Part shown: piece by piece, positions 1-5,088 of the stretch
How positions within the stretch are numbered: the first letter of the stretch is position 1
Layout of the letters: every line of letters begins with the position of its first letter
DNA from: Acidobacteriota bacterium
Lineage (GTDB): Bacteria > Acidobacteriota > Terriglobia > Terriglobales > Acidobacteriaceae
Direction: 5' to 3'
Assembly: GCA_021798655.1 (NCBI GenBank)
Contig: JAJZFE010000220.1
Span: 1-5,088 of the forward strand
Length of the DNA: 5,088 nt
Program-made: the position numbers and the translations under genes
The notes under the pieces: model-generated
What the model was told of the DNA's origin: nothing
Databases searched by the model: none
The model's input: the letters and a program-made list of their open reading frames with translations, nothing else

Positions 1-102
1 GGTGTTGGGGTTTTGGGTGGGGGGTTGGGGGTTGACAGGGGGAGTTTGGCCGGAAGATCGCGAAAGATTGTTGCAACCTGTTCCTTCCAGCCGACGAAGC
101 TG
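1..102. other. Non-coding region downstream of galE, G-run-rich
   Basis: No gene can be supported in the 102 nt after the galE stop. The plus strand carries G runs at 7-10, 15-17, 19-24, 27-31 and 38-42, separated by loops of 1 to 6 nt, which fits the formal G-quadruplex pattern. Two short perfect palindromes, TCGCGA (58-63) and GTTGCAAC (70-77), lie between this tract and galE. I see no hairpin followed by a T run on the minus strand, so no intrinsic terminator is evident. A neighbouring gene may begin or end beyond the left edge. Confidence 0.5.
7..42 (+). other. Potential G-quadruplex tract
   Basis: Five runs of three or more G on the plus strand (lengths 4, 3, 6, 5, 5) are separated by loops TTTT, T, TT and TTGACA. 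This satisfies the usual G3+N1-7 rule with one spare run. The gal genes are transcribed from the minus strand, so their RNA would be C-rich here and the G-rich strand would be the template. A structure in the template strand downstream of galE could slow polymerase, but that is inference only. Confidence 0.4.
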
Positions 103-1074
103 TCAGATGTTGTAGCGTTGCTGGTGCCATTGCCAGGCGCTGGCGAGGATGGTGTCGATGCTGGTGTGTTGGGGTTGCCAGCCGAGGTGGGCTTTGGCTT
201 GCTCGGAGCTGGCGACGAGGCGGGCGGGGTCGCCGTCGCGGCGGCCTTTGATCTCGACGGGGATGGGGTGGCCGGTGACGCGGCGGGCGGCGTCGATGAC
301 CTGTTTGACGGAGAAGCCGCTGCCGTTGCCGAGGTTGTAGACCATGCGCGGTGTGGTGTCGAGAGCCTGGAGCGCGAGGATGTGCGCGGCGGCGAGGTCG
401 GCGACGTGGATGTAGTCGCGGATGCAGGTGCCGTCGGGTGTGGGGTAGTCGTCGCCGTAGATGAAGATCTTTTCGCGGCGGCCGAGGGCGACGTCGAGGA
501 TGAGCGGGATGATGTGGGTCTCGGGCTCGTGAGCTTCGCCGCGGCCGGGGAGCGCGCCGGCGACGTTGAAGTAACGCAGCGAGGCGTAGCGCAGGCCGTG
601 GACGCGGTGGAACCAGGCGAGCATCTGCTCGACCATCAGCTTGGATTCGCCGTAGGCGTTGGTGGGGGCGAGGTCGGCGGTCTCGGGGATGGGCGTGGAT
701 TTGGGCTCGCCGTAGACGGCGGCGGTGGAGGAGAAGACGAGGTTGCCGGTGCCGGTGGCGTGCATGGCTTCGAGCAGGGCGAGCGTGGAGGCGGTGTTGT
801 TGCGGAAGTAGATCTCGGGCTTCTGCATGGACTCGCCGGCTTCGATGAGCGCGGCGAAGTGGAGGACGCCGTCGGGCCGGAGCTCGCGGAGGAGCGACTC
901 GACGCGGGGGCGGTCGGCGATGTCGGCTTCGACGAAGTCGGCACCGGCGGGGAGCTCGTGACGTTTGGCGTGGCAGAGGTTGTCGAGCACGGTGACGCGG
1001 TGGCCGGCCTGCATGAGGATGGTGGACACGGTGCCGCCGATGTAGCCGGCGCCGCCGGTGACGAGGACGTTCAT
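103..1074 (-). CDS. galE: UDP-glucose 4-epimerase GalE
   Basis: This cytoplasmic enzyme interconverts UDP-galactose and UDP-glucose with tightly bound NAD, the last step of the Leloir pathway; it can also run backwards to supply UDP-galactose for surface polysaccharides. The 323-residue product is an extended short-chain dehydrogenase. It shows the Rossmann glycine motif GGAGYIG at residues 7-13, the ribose-binding Asp in VLDN (D31), HFAALIEAGES (72-82) and SSTAAVYGE (115-123). The catalytic Tyr and Lys are in YGESK (Y141, K145), with T117 at the usual Ser/Thr position. RYFNVAGA (167-174), the GalE hallmark CIRDYIHV (217-224) and the C-terminal GRRDGDPA (277-284) for UDP-sugar binding follow. 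It is about 15 residues shorter than the E. coli enzyme but looks complete, ending in WHQQRYNI. The ATG has a GGAG six bases upstream (1081-1084). It is last in the galK-galT-galE order, 113 nt after galT across a heptamer array, so it is probably co-transcribed but not translationally coupled. Confidence 0.96.
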   Translation of the reverse strand: MNVLVTGGAGYIGGTVSTILMQAGHRVTVLDNLCHAKRHELPAGADFVEADIADRPRVESLLRELRPDGVLHFAALIEAGESMQKPEIYFRNNTASTLALLEAMHATGTGNLVFSSTAAVYGEPKSTPIPETADLAPTNAYGESKLMVEQMLAWFHRVHGLRYASLRYFNVAGALPGRGEAHEPETHIIPLILDVALGRREKIFIYGDDYPTPDGTCIRDYIHVADLAAAHILALQALDTTPRMVYNLGNGSGFSVKQVIDAARRVTGHPIPVEIKGRRDGDPARLVASSEQAKAHLGWQPQHTSIDTILASAWQWHQQRYNI

Positions 1075-1080
1075 GGGAGT

Positions 1081-1084
1081 CTCC
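1081..1084 (-). promoter_or_regulatory. galE ribosome binding site
   Basis: GGAG on the minus strand, six bases before the galE ATG at 1074. It supports that start and lies directly beside the end of the heptamer array, so galE has its own initiation signal and need not depend on ribosomes finishing galT. Confidence 0.6.
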
Positions 1085-1085
1085 G

Positions 1086-1204
1086 AGTGCTAGGTGCTAG
1101 GTGCCAGGTTCTAGGTTCTAGGTTCTAGGTGCCAGGTGCTAGAGGCCAGGTGCTAGAGTCCAGGAGCTAGAGGCCAGGTGCTAGAGGCTAAGAGCTAACG
1201 GCTA
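1086..1204. repeat. Heptanucleotide tandem repeat array, 17 units
   Basis: The stretch divides without any gap or extra base into 17 units of 7 bp. On the plus strand the units fit roughly (G/A)(G/A/C)(G/T)(T/G/C)C(T/C)A, with GGTGCTA, GGTTCTA, GGTGCCA and GAGGCCA commonest; on the coding strand these read TAGCACC, TAGAACC, TGGCACC and TGGCCTC. Three identical GGTTCTA copies lie at 1107-1127. Between 1128 and 1183 the units pair into four 14-bp blocks of the type GAGGCCAGGTGCTA. CTAG occurs ten times in the array. It fills almost the whole galT-galE spacer and runs 17 nt into the galT 3' end. Similar heptamer arrays are, as I recall, common between genes in Acidobacteria; the function is not known to me. 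Confidence 0.9.
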
Positions 1205-2228
1205 GGGCAGACCGTAGTGTGGCGGCTGCGGATTCGGGGGTGATGTCGCGCTGCGGGGAGCCGAGGAGTTCGAAGCCGACCATGAACTTGCGGATGGTGG
1301 CGGAGCGGAGGAGCGGCGGATAGAAGTGGAGGTGGAGCTGCCACTCGGGGTGGGGCTGGCCGTCGCAGGGGGCGGAGTGGAGGCCCATGGAGTAGGGGAA
1401 GGGCGTGTCGAAGACGCGGTTGTAGCCGGCGGTGACGAGCTTGAGCATGGCGGCGAGGCCGTCGCGCTGGGCGTCGGTGAGGGCGTCGATGGAGGCAGCG
1501 GGGTGGCGCGGGAGCAGCAGCAGCTCAAAGGGCCAGACGGCCCAGAAGGGGACCAGGGCGACCCAGGTTTCGTTTTCGGCGACGATGCGCTCGGCCTCTT
1601 TGAGTTCGAGCGCGAGGTAGTCGGCGAGCAGAGCGGTATGGTGGGCAGCGAAGTGTTCGCGCTGCGCGGCGAGTTCGAGTGCGGGCTCGTTGGGGATGTG
1701 CTCGGTGGCCCAGATCTGGCCGTGGGGGTGGGGGTTGCTGGCACCCATCATGGCGCCGCGGTTCTCGAAGATCTGCACGTACTGGATGGCGGGGTCCGCG
1801 CCGAGTTCGGCGGCCTGGGCGGCCCACATATCGACGACGCGGCGGACGGCGGACGGCTCCATGGTGGCGAGCGTGAGGTCGTGGCGGGGGTCGAAGCAGA
1901 GGACGCGGCAGATGCCACGTTCGGTCTCTGCGCGGAGCAGGCCGACGCCATCGGTGTCGAGTGTGGCGGGGGCGACGTCGGGCTTGAGCGCGGCGTAGTC
2001 GTTTTCAAAGACGAAGGTGCCGGAGTAGTCGGGGGTGATGTGGCCGCCGGCGCGGGTGTTGCCGGGGCAGAGGTAGCAGGCGGGGTCGTAGGCGAGGGCG
2101 ACGGGCTTGACGGTGTCTTCGGTCTGTCCCTGCCAGGGGCGCTGGGTGCGGTGGGGGGAGACGAGGACCCACTCGCGTTTGAGGGCGTTCCAGCGGCGGT
2201 GCGGCGATTGGAGGAAGACGGCGTCCAT
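1188..2228 (-). CDS. galT: Galactose-1-phosphate uridylyltransferase GalT
   Basis: GalT transfers UMP from UDP-glucose to galactose-1-phosphate, giving UDP-galactose and glucose-1-phosphate, through a covalent uridylyl-histidine. From the ATG at 2228 the product has 346 residues, close to the 348 of E. coli GalT. Visible features are [12 protein letters not shown] (23-34), typical of the phosphate-binding N-terminus, and CxxC (C51, C54), which with H116 and H167 matches the structural zinc site. The active-site HPHGQ is at 167-171, with H169 as nucleophile. E185, H284, H299 and H301 (in QLHLHFYPP) match the second metal site of the family. A GTG one codon earlier (2231) is an alternative start. 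The junction with galK reads GTGATG, so the galK stop TGA shares its last base with the ATG, implying translational coupling; a GGAG lies 11 nt upstream inside galK. The last codons (LAVSS) and the TAG stop are made of heptamer-array units. Confidence 0.96.
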   Translation of the reverse strand: MDAVFLQSPHRRWNALKREWVLVSPHRTQRPWQGQTEDTVKPVALAYDPACYLCPGNTRAGGHITPDYSGTFVFENDYAALKPDVAPATLDTDGVGLLRAETERGICRVLCFDPRHDLTLATMEPSAVRRVVDMWAAQAAELGADPAIQYVQIFENRGAMMGASNPHPHGQIWATEHIPNEPALELAAQREHFAAHHTALLADYLALELKEAERIVAENETWVALVPFWAVWPFELLLLPRHPAASIDALTDAQRDGLAAMLKLVTAGYNRVFDTPFPYSMGLHSAPCDGQPHPEWQLHLHFYPPLLRSATIRKFMVGFELLGSPQRDITPESAAATLRSALAVSS

Positions 2229-3418
2229 CACAGGGCACGCTCCATGTTGGTGGTGTGCGGGGCGTTGCGGAGAGCGGCGCCGTCGACGGGGTCGCAGAGG
2301 TAGATCTCCGGAGCGATGTTGAAGGCGCTGGAGTAGGCCGCGGCCAGTGCGCTGGAGAAGGCCGCGCTGGCATCGCGCTGCACGAGGCTGACGGTGCAGC
2401 CGCCGAAGCCGCCGCCGGTGAGTCGCGAGCCGTAACAGCCGGGAAGCACGGCGGCGGTGTTGACGAGGAAGTCAATCTCTTCGCAGCTGCAGGCGAAGTC
2501 GTCGCGCTCGCTGACGTGGCCTTCGGACATCAGCTCGCCGAGCGCGACGGGGTCGCCGGCGAACATGGCGTCGCGGGCCTTGAGGACGCGGGCGTTGTCG
2601 GAGATGATGTGGCGGCAGCGCAGGTAGGACTCGGGCGACATGGCGCTGCGGACGGCTTCAAGCTGTTGCAGCGTGGCGTCGCCGAGGTCGCGGAGGGCGG
2701 GGAAGTGTTGCAGCAGGATGGCCTGGCCCTCTGTGACTTCGCGATGGCGCACGCCGTACTCGCCGTCGGCGACCGAGTGCTTGACCATGGAGTTGCAGAC
2801 GACGATCTGCGTGTTGGAGAGTTCGCCGCGGTTGAGCGGGAGGTGATCGTACTTGAGGGTGCGGGTGTTGAGCAGCAGCGCGTGACCGGCCCTGGCGGCG
2901 GTGATGGCGAACTGGTCCATGATGCCGCAGGGCGAGCCGACGTAGTCGTTCTCGGCGGCGCGGCAGAGGACGGCGACGTCTTCGAGCGGCATGGGGTGGC
3001 CGGCGATGGAGAGCAGCGCGTAGGCAGTGGCGACCTCCACCGACGCGGAGGAGCTGAGGCCGGCGGCGAATGGGACGTTGCCGCTGAGATGCAGACGGAA
3101 GGGGGCGAGATCGAGGCCGGCGAGCTGGAACTGGCGAAGGACGCCGACGGGATAGTCGCTCCAGTTGCCGATGGGGGCGGAGCGGTCGTCGCGCGGGAGC
3201 TCACGCAGTTCGGGGAAGAGGTCGCTGCCGAACTGGTATCCGCTGGAAGAGGACGGAGTGAGGGTGGCGCGGGTGTAGAAGGGGATGGCCATGGGCAGGA
3301 CGTAGCCACCGGTGTAGTCGGTGTGCTCGCCGAGCAGGTTGACCCGTGCGGGTGCGACGAAGGTCGCAGGCTGGAGGTCGGACGCGGGAGAGTGAGTGGA
3401 TGCGTGCAGTTGGTCCAT
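2228..3418 (-). CDS. galK: Galactokinase GalK
   Basis: GalK phosphorylates galactose at C1 with ATP, committing it to the Leloir pathway in the cytoplasm. The 396-residue product is a GHMP-family kinase. The galactokinase signature [14 protein letters not shown] spans 22-35, with R25, E31 and D34 in the expected sugar and catalytic positions. The ATP-binding loop PFAAGLSSS ends at residue 124, CGIMDQF (164-170) supplies the likely catalytic base D168, and the C-terminal glycine motif LTGGGFGG is at 333-340. I chose the ATG at 3418 because it places the signature about as far from the N-terminus as in known GalKs. The frame stays open upstream to a GTG at 3568, but those 50 residues would be encoded by a palindromic repeat and a promoter-like spacer. 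No strong Shine-Dalgarno precedes 3418. Only about 21 residues precede the signature, and the usual helix ending in a Phe-Gly-type motif is not recognisable, so the N-terminus is divergent. It overlaps galT by one base. Confidence 0.95.
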   Translation of the reverse strand: MDQLHASTHSPASDLQPATFVAPARVNLLGEHTDYTGGYVLPMAIPFYTRATLTPSSSSGYQFGSDLFPELRELPRDDRSAPIGNWSDYPVGVLRQFQLAGLDLAPFRLHLSGNVPFAAGLSSSASVEVATAYALLSIAGHPMPLEDVAVLCRAAENDYVGSPCGIMDQFAITAARAGHALLLNTRTLKYDHLPLNRGELSNTQIVVCNSMVKHSVADGEYGVRHREVTEGQAILLQHFPALRDLGDATLQQLEAVRSAMSPESYLRCRHIISDNARVLKARDAMFAGDPVALGELMSEGHVSERDDFACSCEEIDFLVNTAAVLPGCYGSRLTGGGFGGCTVSLVQRDASAAFSSALAAAYSSAFNIAPEIYLCDPVDGAALRNAPHTTNMERAL

Positions 3419-3439
3419 GGAAGGTGACTCGCCAAAGCC

Positions 3440-3468
3440 AGTATACGGCAGGCACGTAAACGGTTGCA
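3440..3468 (-). promoter_or_regulatory. Possible sigma-70-type promoter for galK
   Basis: The minus strand has TATACT at 3445-3440, a good -10 match, 21 nt before the galK ATG. At 17 bp spacing the hexamer TGCAAC (3468-3463) is a poor -35, so the promoter would need activation or be weak. It would give a leader of about 15 nt, in line with the absent Shine-Dalgarno. Read as a suggestion only. Confidence 0.25.
3458..3465. promoter_or_regulatory. LacI/GalR-family-like operator, galK-proximal
   Basis: AAACGGTT on the plus strand (within GTAAACGGTTGC) fits the AAnCGnTT core shared by many LacI/GalR-family operators. It overlaps the spacer and -35 edge of the putative galK promoter, where a repressor would block polymerase. 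Short degenerate motifs arise by chance, so support comes mainly from position and from a second site 24 bp away. No regulator gene is in the window. Confidence 0.3.
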
Positions 3469-3481
3469 TGGGTTGGCGGAA

Positions 3482-3489
3482 AAACGTTT
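3482..3489. promoter_or_regulatory. LacI/GalR-family-like operator, galK-distal
   Basis: AAACGTTT is a perfect 8-bp palindrome with the central CG typical of LacI/GalR-family operators (context GAAAAACGTTTCG on the plus strand). Its centre is 24 bp from that of the proximal site, about two helical turns, so two dimers could bind near the same face. Functional assignment is inference. Confidence 0.33.
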
Positions 3490-3562
3490 CGGGTTGGGCT
3501 TTGGGGGGAGTGGTGCGTCTGACGTTCGCGACACACGTCGAGGCCGCAGGCACACGGATGAG

Positions 3563-3605
3563 CTGCACGAAATGCAGATTCCTCCGCTGCGCTGCGGAAT
3601 GACAA
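3563..3605. repeat. Twin-hairpin palindromic repeat (REP-like)
   Basis: Two adjacent inverted repeats lie just after the efflux-channel gene. One is CTGCA-CGAAA-TGCAG (3563-3577), a perfect 5-bp stem with a 5-nt loop. The other is an imperfect palindrome, ATTCC...GGAAT on the minus strand (3578-3600), with the core CCGC-AGCGCA-GCGG. The minus-strand phrase TGTCATTCCGCAGCGCAGCG looks like the dispersed intergenic palindromes I associate with acidobacterial genomes. That is from memory; only one copy is visible here. No T run follows in either direction, so it is not a standard intrinsic terminator, though it could protect the 3' end of the upstream mRNA. Confidence 0.55.
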
Positions 3606-3613
3606 ACGTCACG

Positions 3614-4944
3614 CTAGGGGGCACTTCGGTGGCGGAGGCGGCGGCGAGCTGGTGGATGGCGAGCCAGGTCTGCTGGTAGGCGGCGATGGCGGCGGTGTTG
3701 GTGGTGCGGGTGTCGCGGACGGCGTCGAGGTAGTCGATCAGCGCGATGCCGCCGTGTTCGAAGGCGAACTGCGCGATGCTGAGCACGTCGGTGGTCTCGT
3801 CGAGGTAGCGCTGGGTGTAGCGGTCGGAGAGGCGCTTGGACTGGATGTAGTTGACCCAGGCCTGATCGACATCGGAGACGACCTGGTTGTGGGCGGCGGT
3901 GAGCGTGAAGCGCGAGGCTTCGGTCTGGAAGACGGAGGTCTGCTTGTTGCCCTGGTTGCGGTCGAAGAGGCGGAGCGGGATGGATATGGAGAAGCCGGCG
4001 GAGTTGTAGTAGCCGGAGCGGTCGTACTCGCCTTCGAGCGTGGGGTCGGTGGTGCCGTTGGCGTAGGCGAGCTTCTGGTTGGCCTCGGCGGCGGTGACAG
4101 CGAACTTTGCGGCAGAGTAGTCGGGGCGCTTGTCGATGGCGGCCTGGAGGAGATCGGCCTGCGACTGGGTGACGACGGGCGGGACGATGTCGCCGGTGAT
4201 GTCGAAGTCGGTGGTGGGCGCGTCGATGCCGATGAGGGTCTGGAGCTGGTCGCTGGCCTGGCGGAGGGCGATGGTGCCGTTGGCCTCGTCGGACTCGAAG
4301 CTGGCGAGCTGGAGGTCGAGGCGCTCGTAGTCGATTTTGGCGAGGTCGCCGGCCTTGTAGCGGTCCTGGGCGATGTCGACTTCGTGCTGGTACTCGCGGA
4401 GGCTTTCGGTGGCGAGTTGCAGCGAGGCCTTGGCCATGAGCAGGTTGGTGAAGGCGGTCTTGACGGCGAGAAGAGTCTGGCGGGTAGCGTCCTGCAGCTG
4501 CGCTTCAGTCTGCGCGGTGGTGGCGCGCGCGCCGTCGAGCCGCCACTCGCGTTTGTTGCCGCGCTCGAAGAGGCGGGCGACCTGAAACGAGTAGGCCGGC
4601 GGGTTGCCCTGCGAGCCGTCCTGCGGCAGCGTGACGTTGGTGCCGTAGATGGTGAAGGTGGGATTCTGGCGGACGCCGGCCTGCAGCTCCTGGGCACGGA
4701 CGGCGCGGAGGTTGCGTTCGGCCGCGAGCAGGGTGAGGTTTTTTGTGCGGGCGAGGTCGAGGACCTGCGCGAGCGTGTAGGCGCCGGGGCGCGCGGGGAC
4801 CGGGGTGCGCGGGTCAGGCACGTGGATGGACGCGGCGTAATCGGTAGGCGGCTGCGTGGCAGTTGTTTGGGCGGCCAGCGGCAGGCAGAGCAGCAGCGAT
4901 GCGGCGAAGAGTGTGGGACGGAGATGTGTGGTCGGGATGAACAT
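3614..4944 (-). CDS. TolC/CusC-family outer-membrane efflux channel, stop codon out of frame
   Basis: This is the outer-membrane channel of a tripartite RND exporter. A signal peptide is visible (hydrophobic stretch about 11-25, cleavage likely after LAAQ, residue 26). LLLC at 17-20 does not make a convincing lipobox. Two outer-membrane-efflux-protein repeats follow, about 58-245 and 265-440, with long alanine/glutamine-rich amphipathic helices and beta segments such as NPTFTIYG (94-101) and GFSISIPLRLFDRNQGNKQ (317-335), the latter typical of CusC/CzcC-like channels. The family-like end is at LAAASATEVPP (433-443). There the coding strand reads five C then TAG: one extra C gives EVPP-stop, one fewer gives EVPLA-stop. 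As given, the frame stays open to 2530, adding 361 Ser/Pro-rich codons that are a galK shadow, so I end the gene at the out-of-frame TAG (3614-3616). It starts 12 nt after the RND pump stop with a GAGGT 9 nt before the ATG. The substrate is unknown; metal or cationic compounds are likely from the pump type. Confidence 0.88.
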
Positions 4945-4953
4945 GGATTCTGG

Positions 4954-4958
4954 ACCTC
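4954..4958 (-). promoter_or_regulatory. Ribosome binding site of the efflux channel, overlapping the upstream stop
   Basis: GAGGT on the minus strand lies nine bases before the ATG at 4944 and overlaps the TGA stop (4957-4959) of the RND pump gene. Ribosomes finishing the pump would sit on this site, so the channel is probably translationally coupled to the pump. Confidence 0.6.
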
Positions 4959-5088
4959 AGCTCTCGAACTCGGCGTCGGGTTGGGGGAGCACGTCGGTGC
5001 TGCGGGCGACCCAGACGTAGAGGGTGGGGAGGAGAAAGACGCTCATGGCGAGCGCGCCCATGAGTCCGCCGACGATGACGATGGCGAA
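4957..5088 (-). CDS. RND efflux pump, heavy-metal (HME) type, C-terminal fragment
   Basis: Only the last 43 codons are in the window; the gene continues past the right edge. They read FAIVIVGGLMGALAMSVFLL followed by PTLYVWVARS and a short acidic tail. This is the last transmembrane helix of CusA/CzcA-like inner-membrane proton-driven pumps: the IVGGL...LLPTLY pattern with a helix ending at an aromatic-rich boundary is characteristic. The 15-residue tail after the helix is cytoplasmic. Together with the channel gene 12 nt downstream this is the standard pump-then-channel layout of a tripartite efflux operon, with the periplasmic adaptor expected further upstream. The HME subtype is inferred from the terminal helix only; an HAE (drug) type pump is less likely but not excluded. 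Confidence 0.85.
   Translation of the reverse strand, partial: FAIVIVGGLMGALAMSVFLLPTLYVWVARSTDVLPQPDAEFES

Noticed and set aside
13..1128. 371-codon plus-strand open frame opposite galE
   Set aside because: It is Gly/Val/Asp/Ala-rich with no recognisable domain and mirrors galE codon structure; long antisense frames are expected at this GC content.
1086..1204. CRISPR array or riboswitch in the galT-galE gap
   Set aside because: The repeat is 7 bp with no spacers, far too short for CRISPR, and shows no conserved long-range pairing as in an aptamer.
1326..2303. 325-codon plus-strand open frame opposite galT
   Set aside because: Same Gly/Val/Glu-rich antisense composition with no motif; galT on the other strand has all catalytic residues.
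2255..3427. 390-codon plus-strand open frame opposite galK
   Set aside because: Antisense shadow of galK, low-complexity Gly/Ala/Val/Glu composition, no family resemblance.
3419..3568. GalK starting at the GTG at 3568 (50 extra residues)
   Set aside because: The added residues come from a hairpin repeat and promoter-like spacer, and the extended N-terminus would be much longer than in known GalKs.
3563..3600. Rho-independent terminator between the efflux and gal genes
   Set aside because: Hairpins are present but no T run follows on either strand.
2530..3613. C-terminal 361-codon extension of the efflux channel
   Set aside because: After EVPP the translation becomes Ser/Pro/Thr/Ala-rich and unlike any channel protein; it is the out-of-frame reading of the palindrome and galK. 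Treated as a frameshift or lost stop.
1..5088. Undescribed defence or biosynthetic system, tRNA, rRNA or insertion sequence
   Set aside because: All coding space is explained by efflux and Leloir genes; no transposase, RNA gene, or paired terminal inverted repeats were seen.

Overview
The window reads as a high-GC bacterial chromosome segment in which every supportable gene lies on the minus strand. From the right edge to the left, in transcription order, it holds: the last 43 codons of a heavy-metal-type RND efflux pump; a TolC/CusC-like outer-membrane efflux channel; galactokinase (galK); galactose-1-phosphate uridylyltransferase (galT); and UDP-glucose 4-epimerase (galE). An acidobacterial origin (Terriglobia, a Granulicella/Terriglobus-like soil bacterium) is my best guess. 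It rests on protein style, GC content, a TAGCACC/TAGAACC-type heptamer array and a 'CATTCCGCAGCGCAGCGG' palindromic intergenic repeat. This is recognition from memory, not a database result.

Efflux part (about 3614-5088): the RND pump stop codon overlaps the Shine-Dalgarno of the channel gene, with only 12 nt between the genes, so the two are almost certainly co-translated parts of a tripartite exporter. The adaptor would be expected outside the window. The channel gene has an oddity: its natural stop is out of frame by one base at a run of five C (coding strand), so the frame stays open and runs on through most of galK in the wrong frame. A pair of adjacent hairpins, resembling a dispersed palindromic repeat, follows directly.

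Spacer 3419-3613 (195 nt) holds the hairpin pair, two LacI/GalR-family-like half-palindromic sites (AAnCGnTT) 24 bp apart, and a possible -10 box just before galK. These suggest that the gal genes have their own sugar-responsive promoter.

Leloir part (103-3418): galK, galT and galE would convert galactose to galactose-1-phosphate, exchange it with UDP-glucose, and regenerate UDP-glucose from UDP-galactose. galK and galT are coupled by an overlapping GTGATG junction. galT and galE are separated by 113 nt, nearly all of it an array of 17 exact-length heptamers (1086-1204) that also encodes the end and the stop codon of galT.

The left 102 nt after galE hold no gene I can support, only a G-run-rich tract. 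I found no sign of a new enzymatic or defence system. The items most worth a second look are the heptamer array, the lost stop codon of the efflux channel and the putative operator pair.
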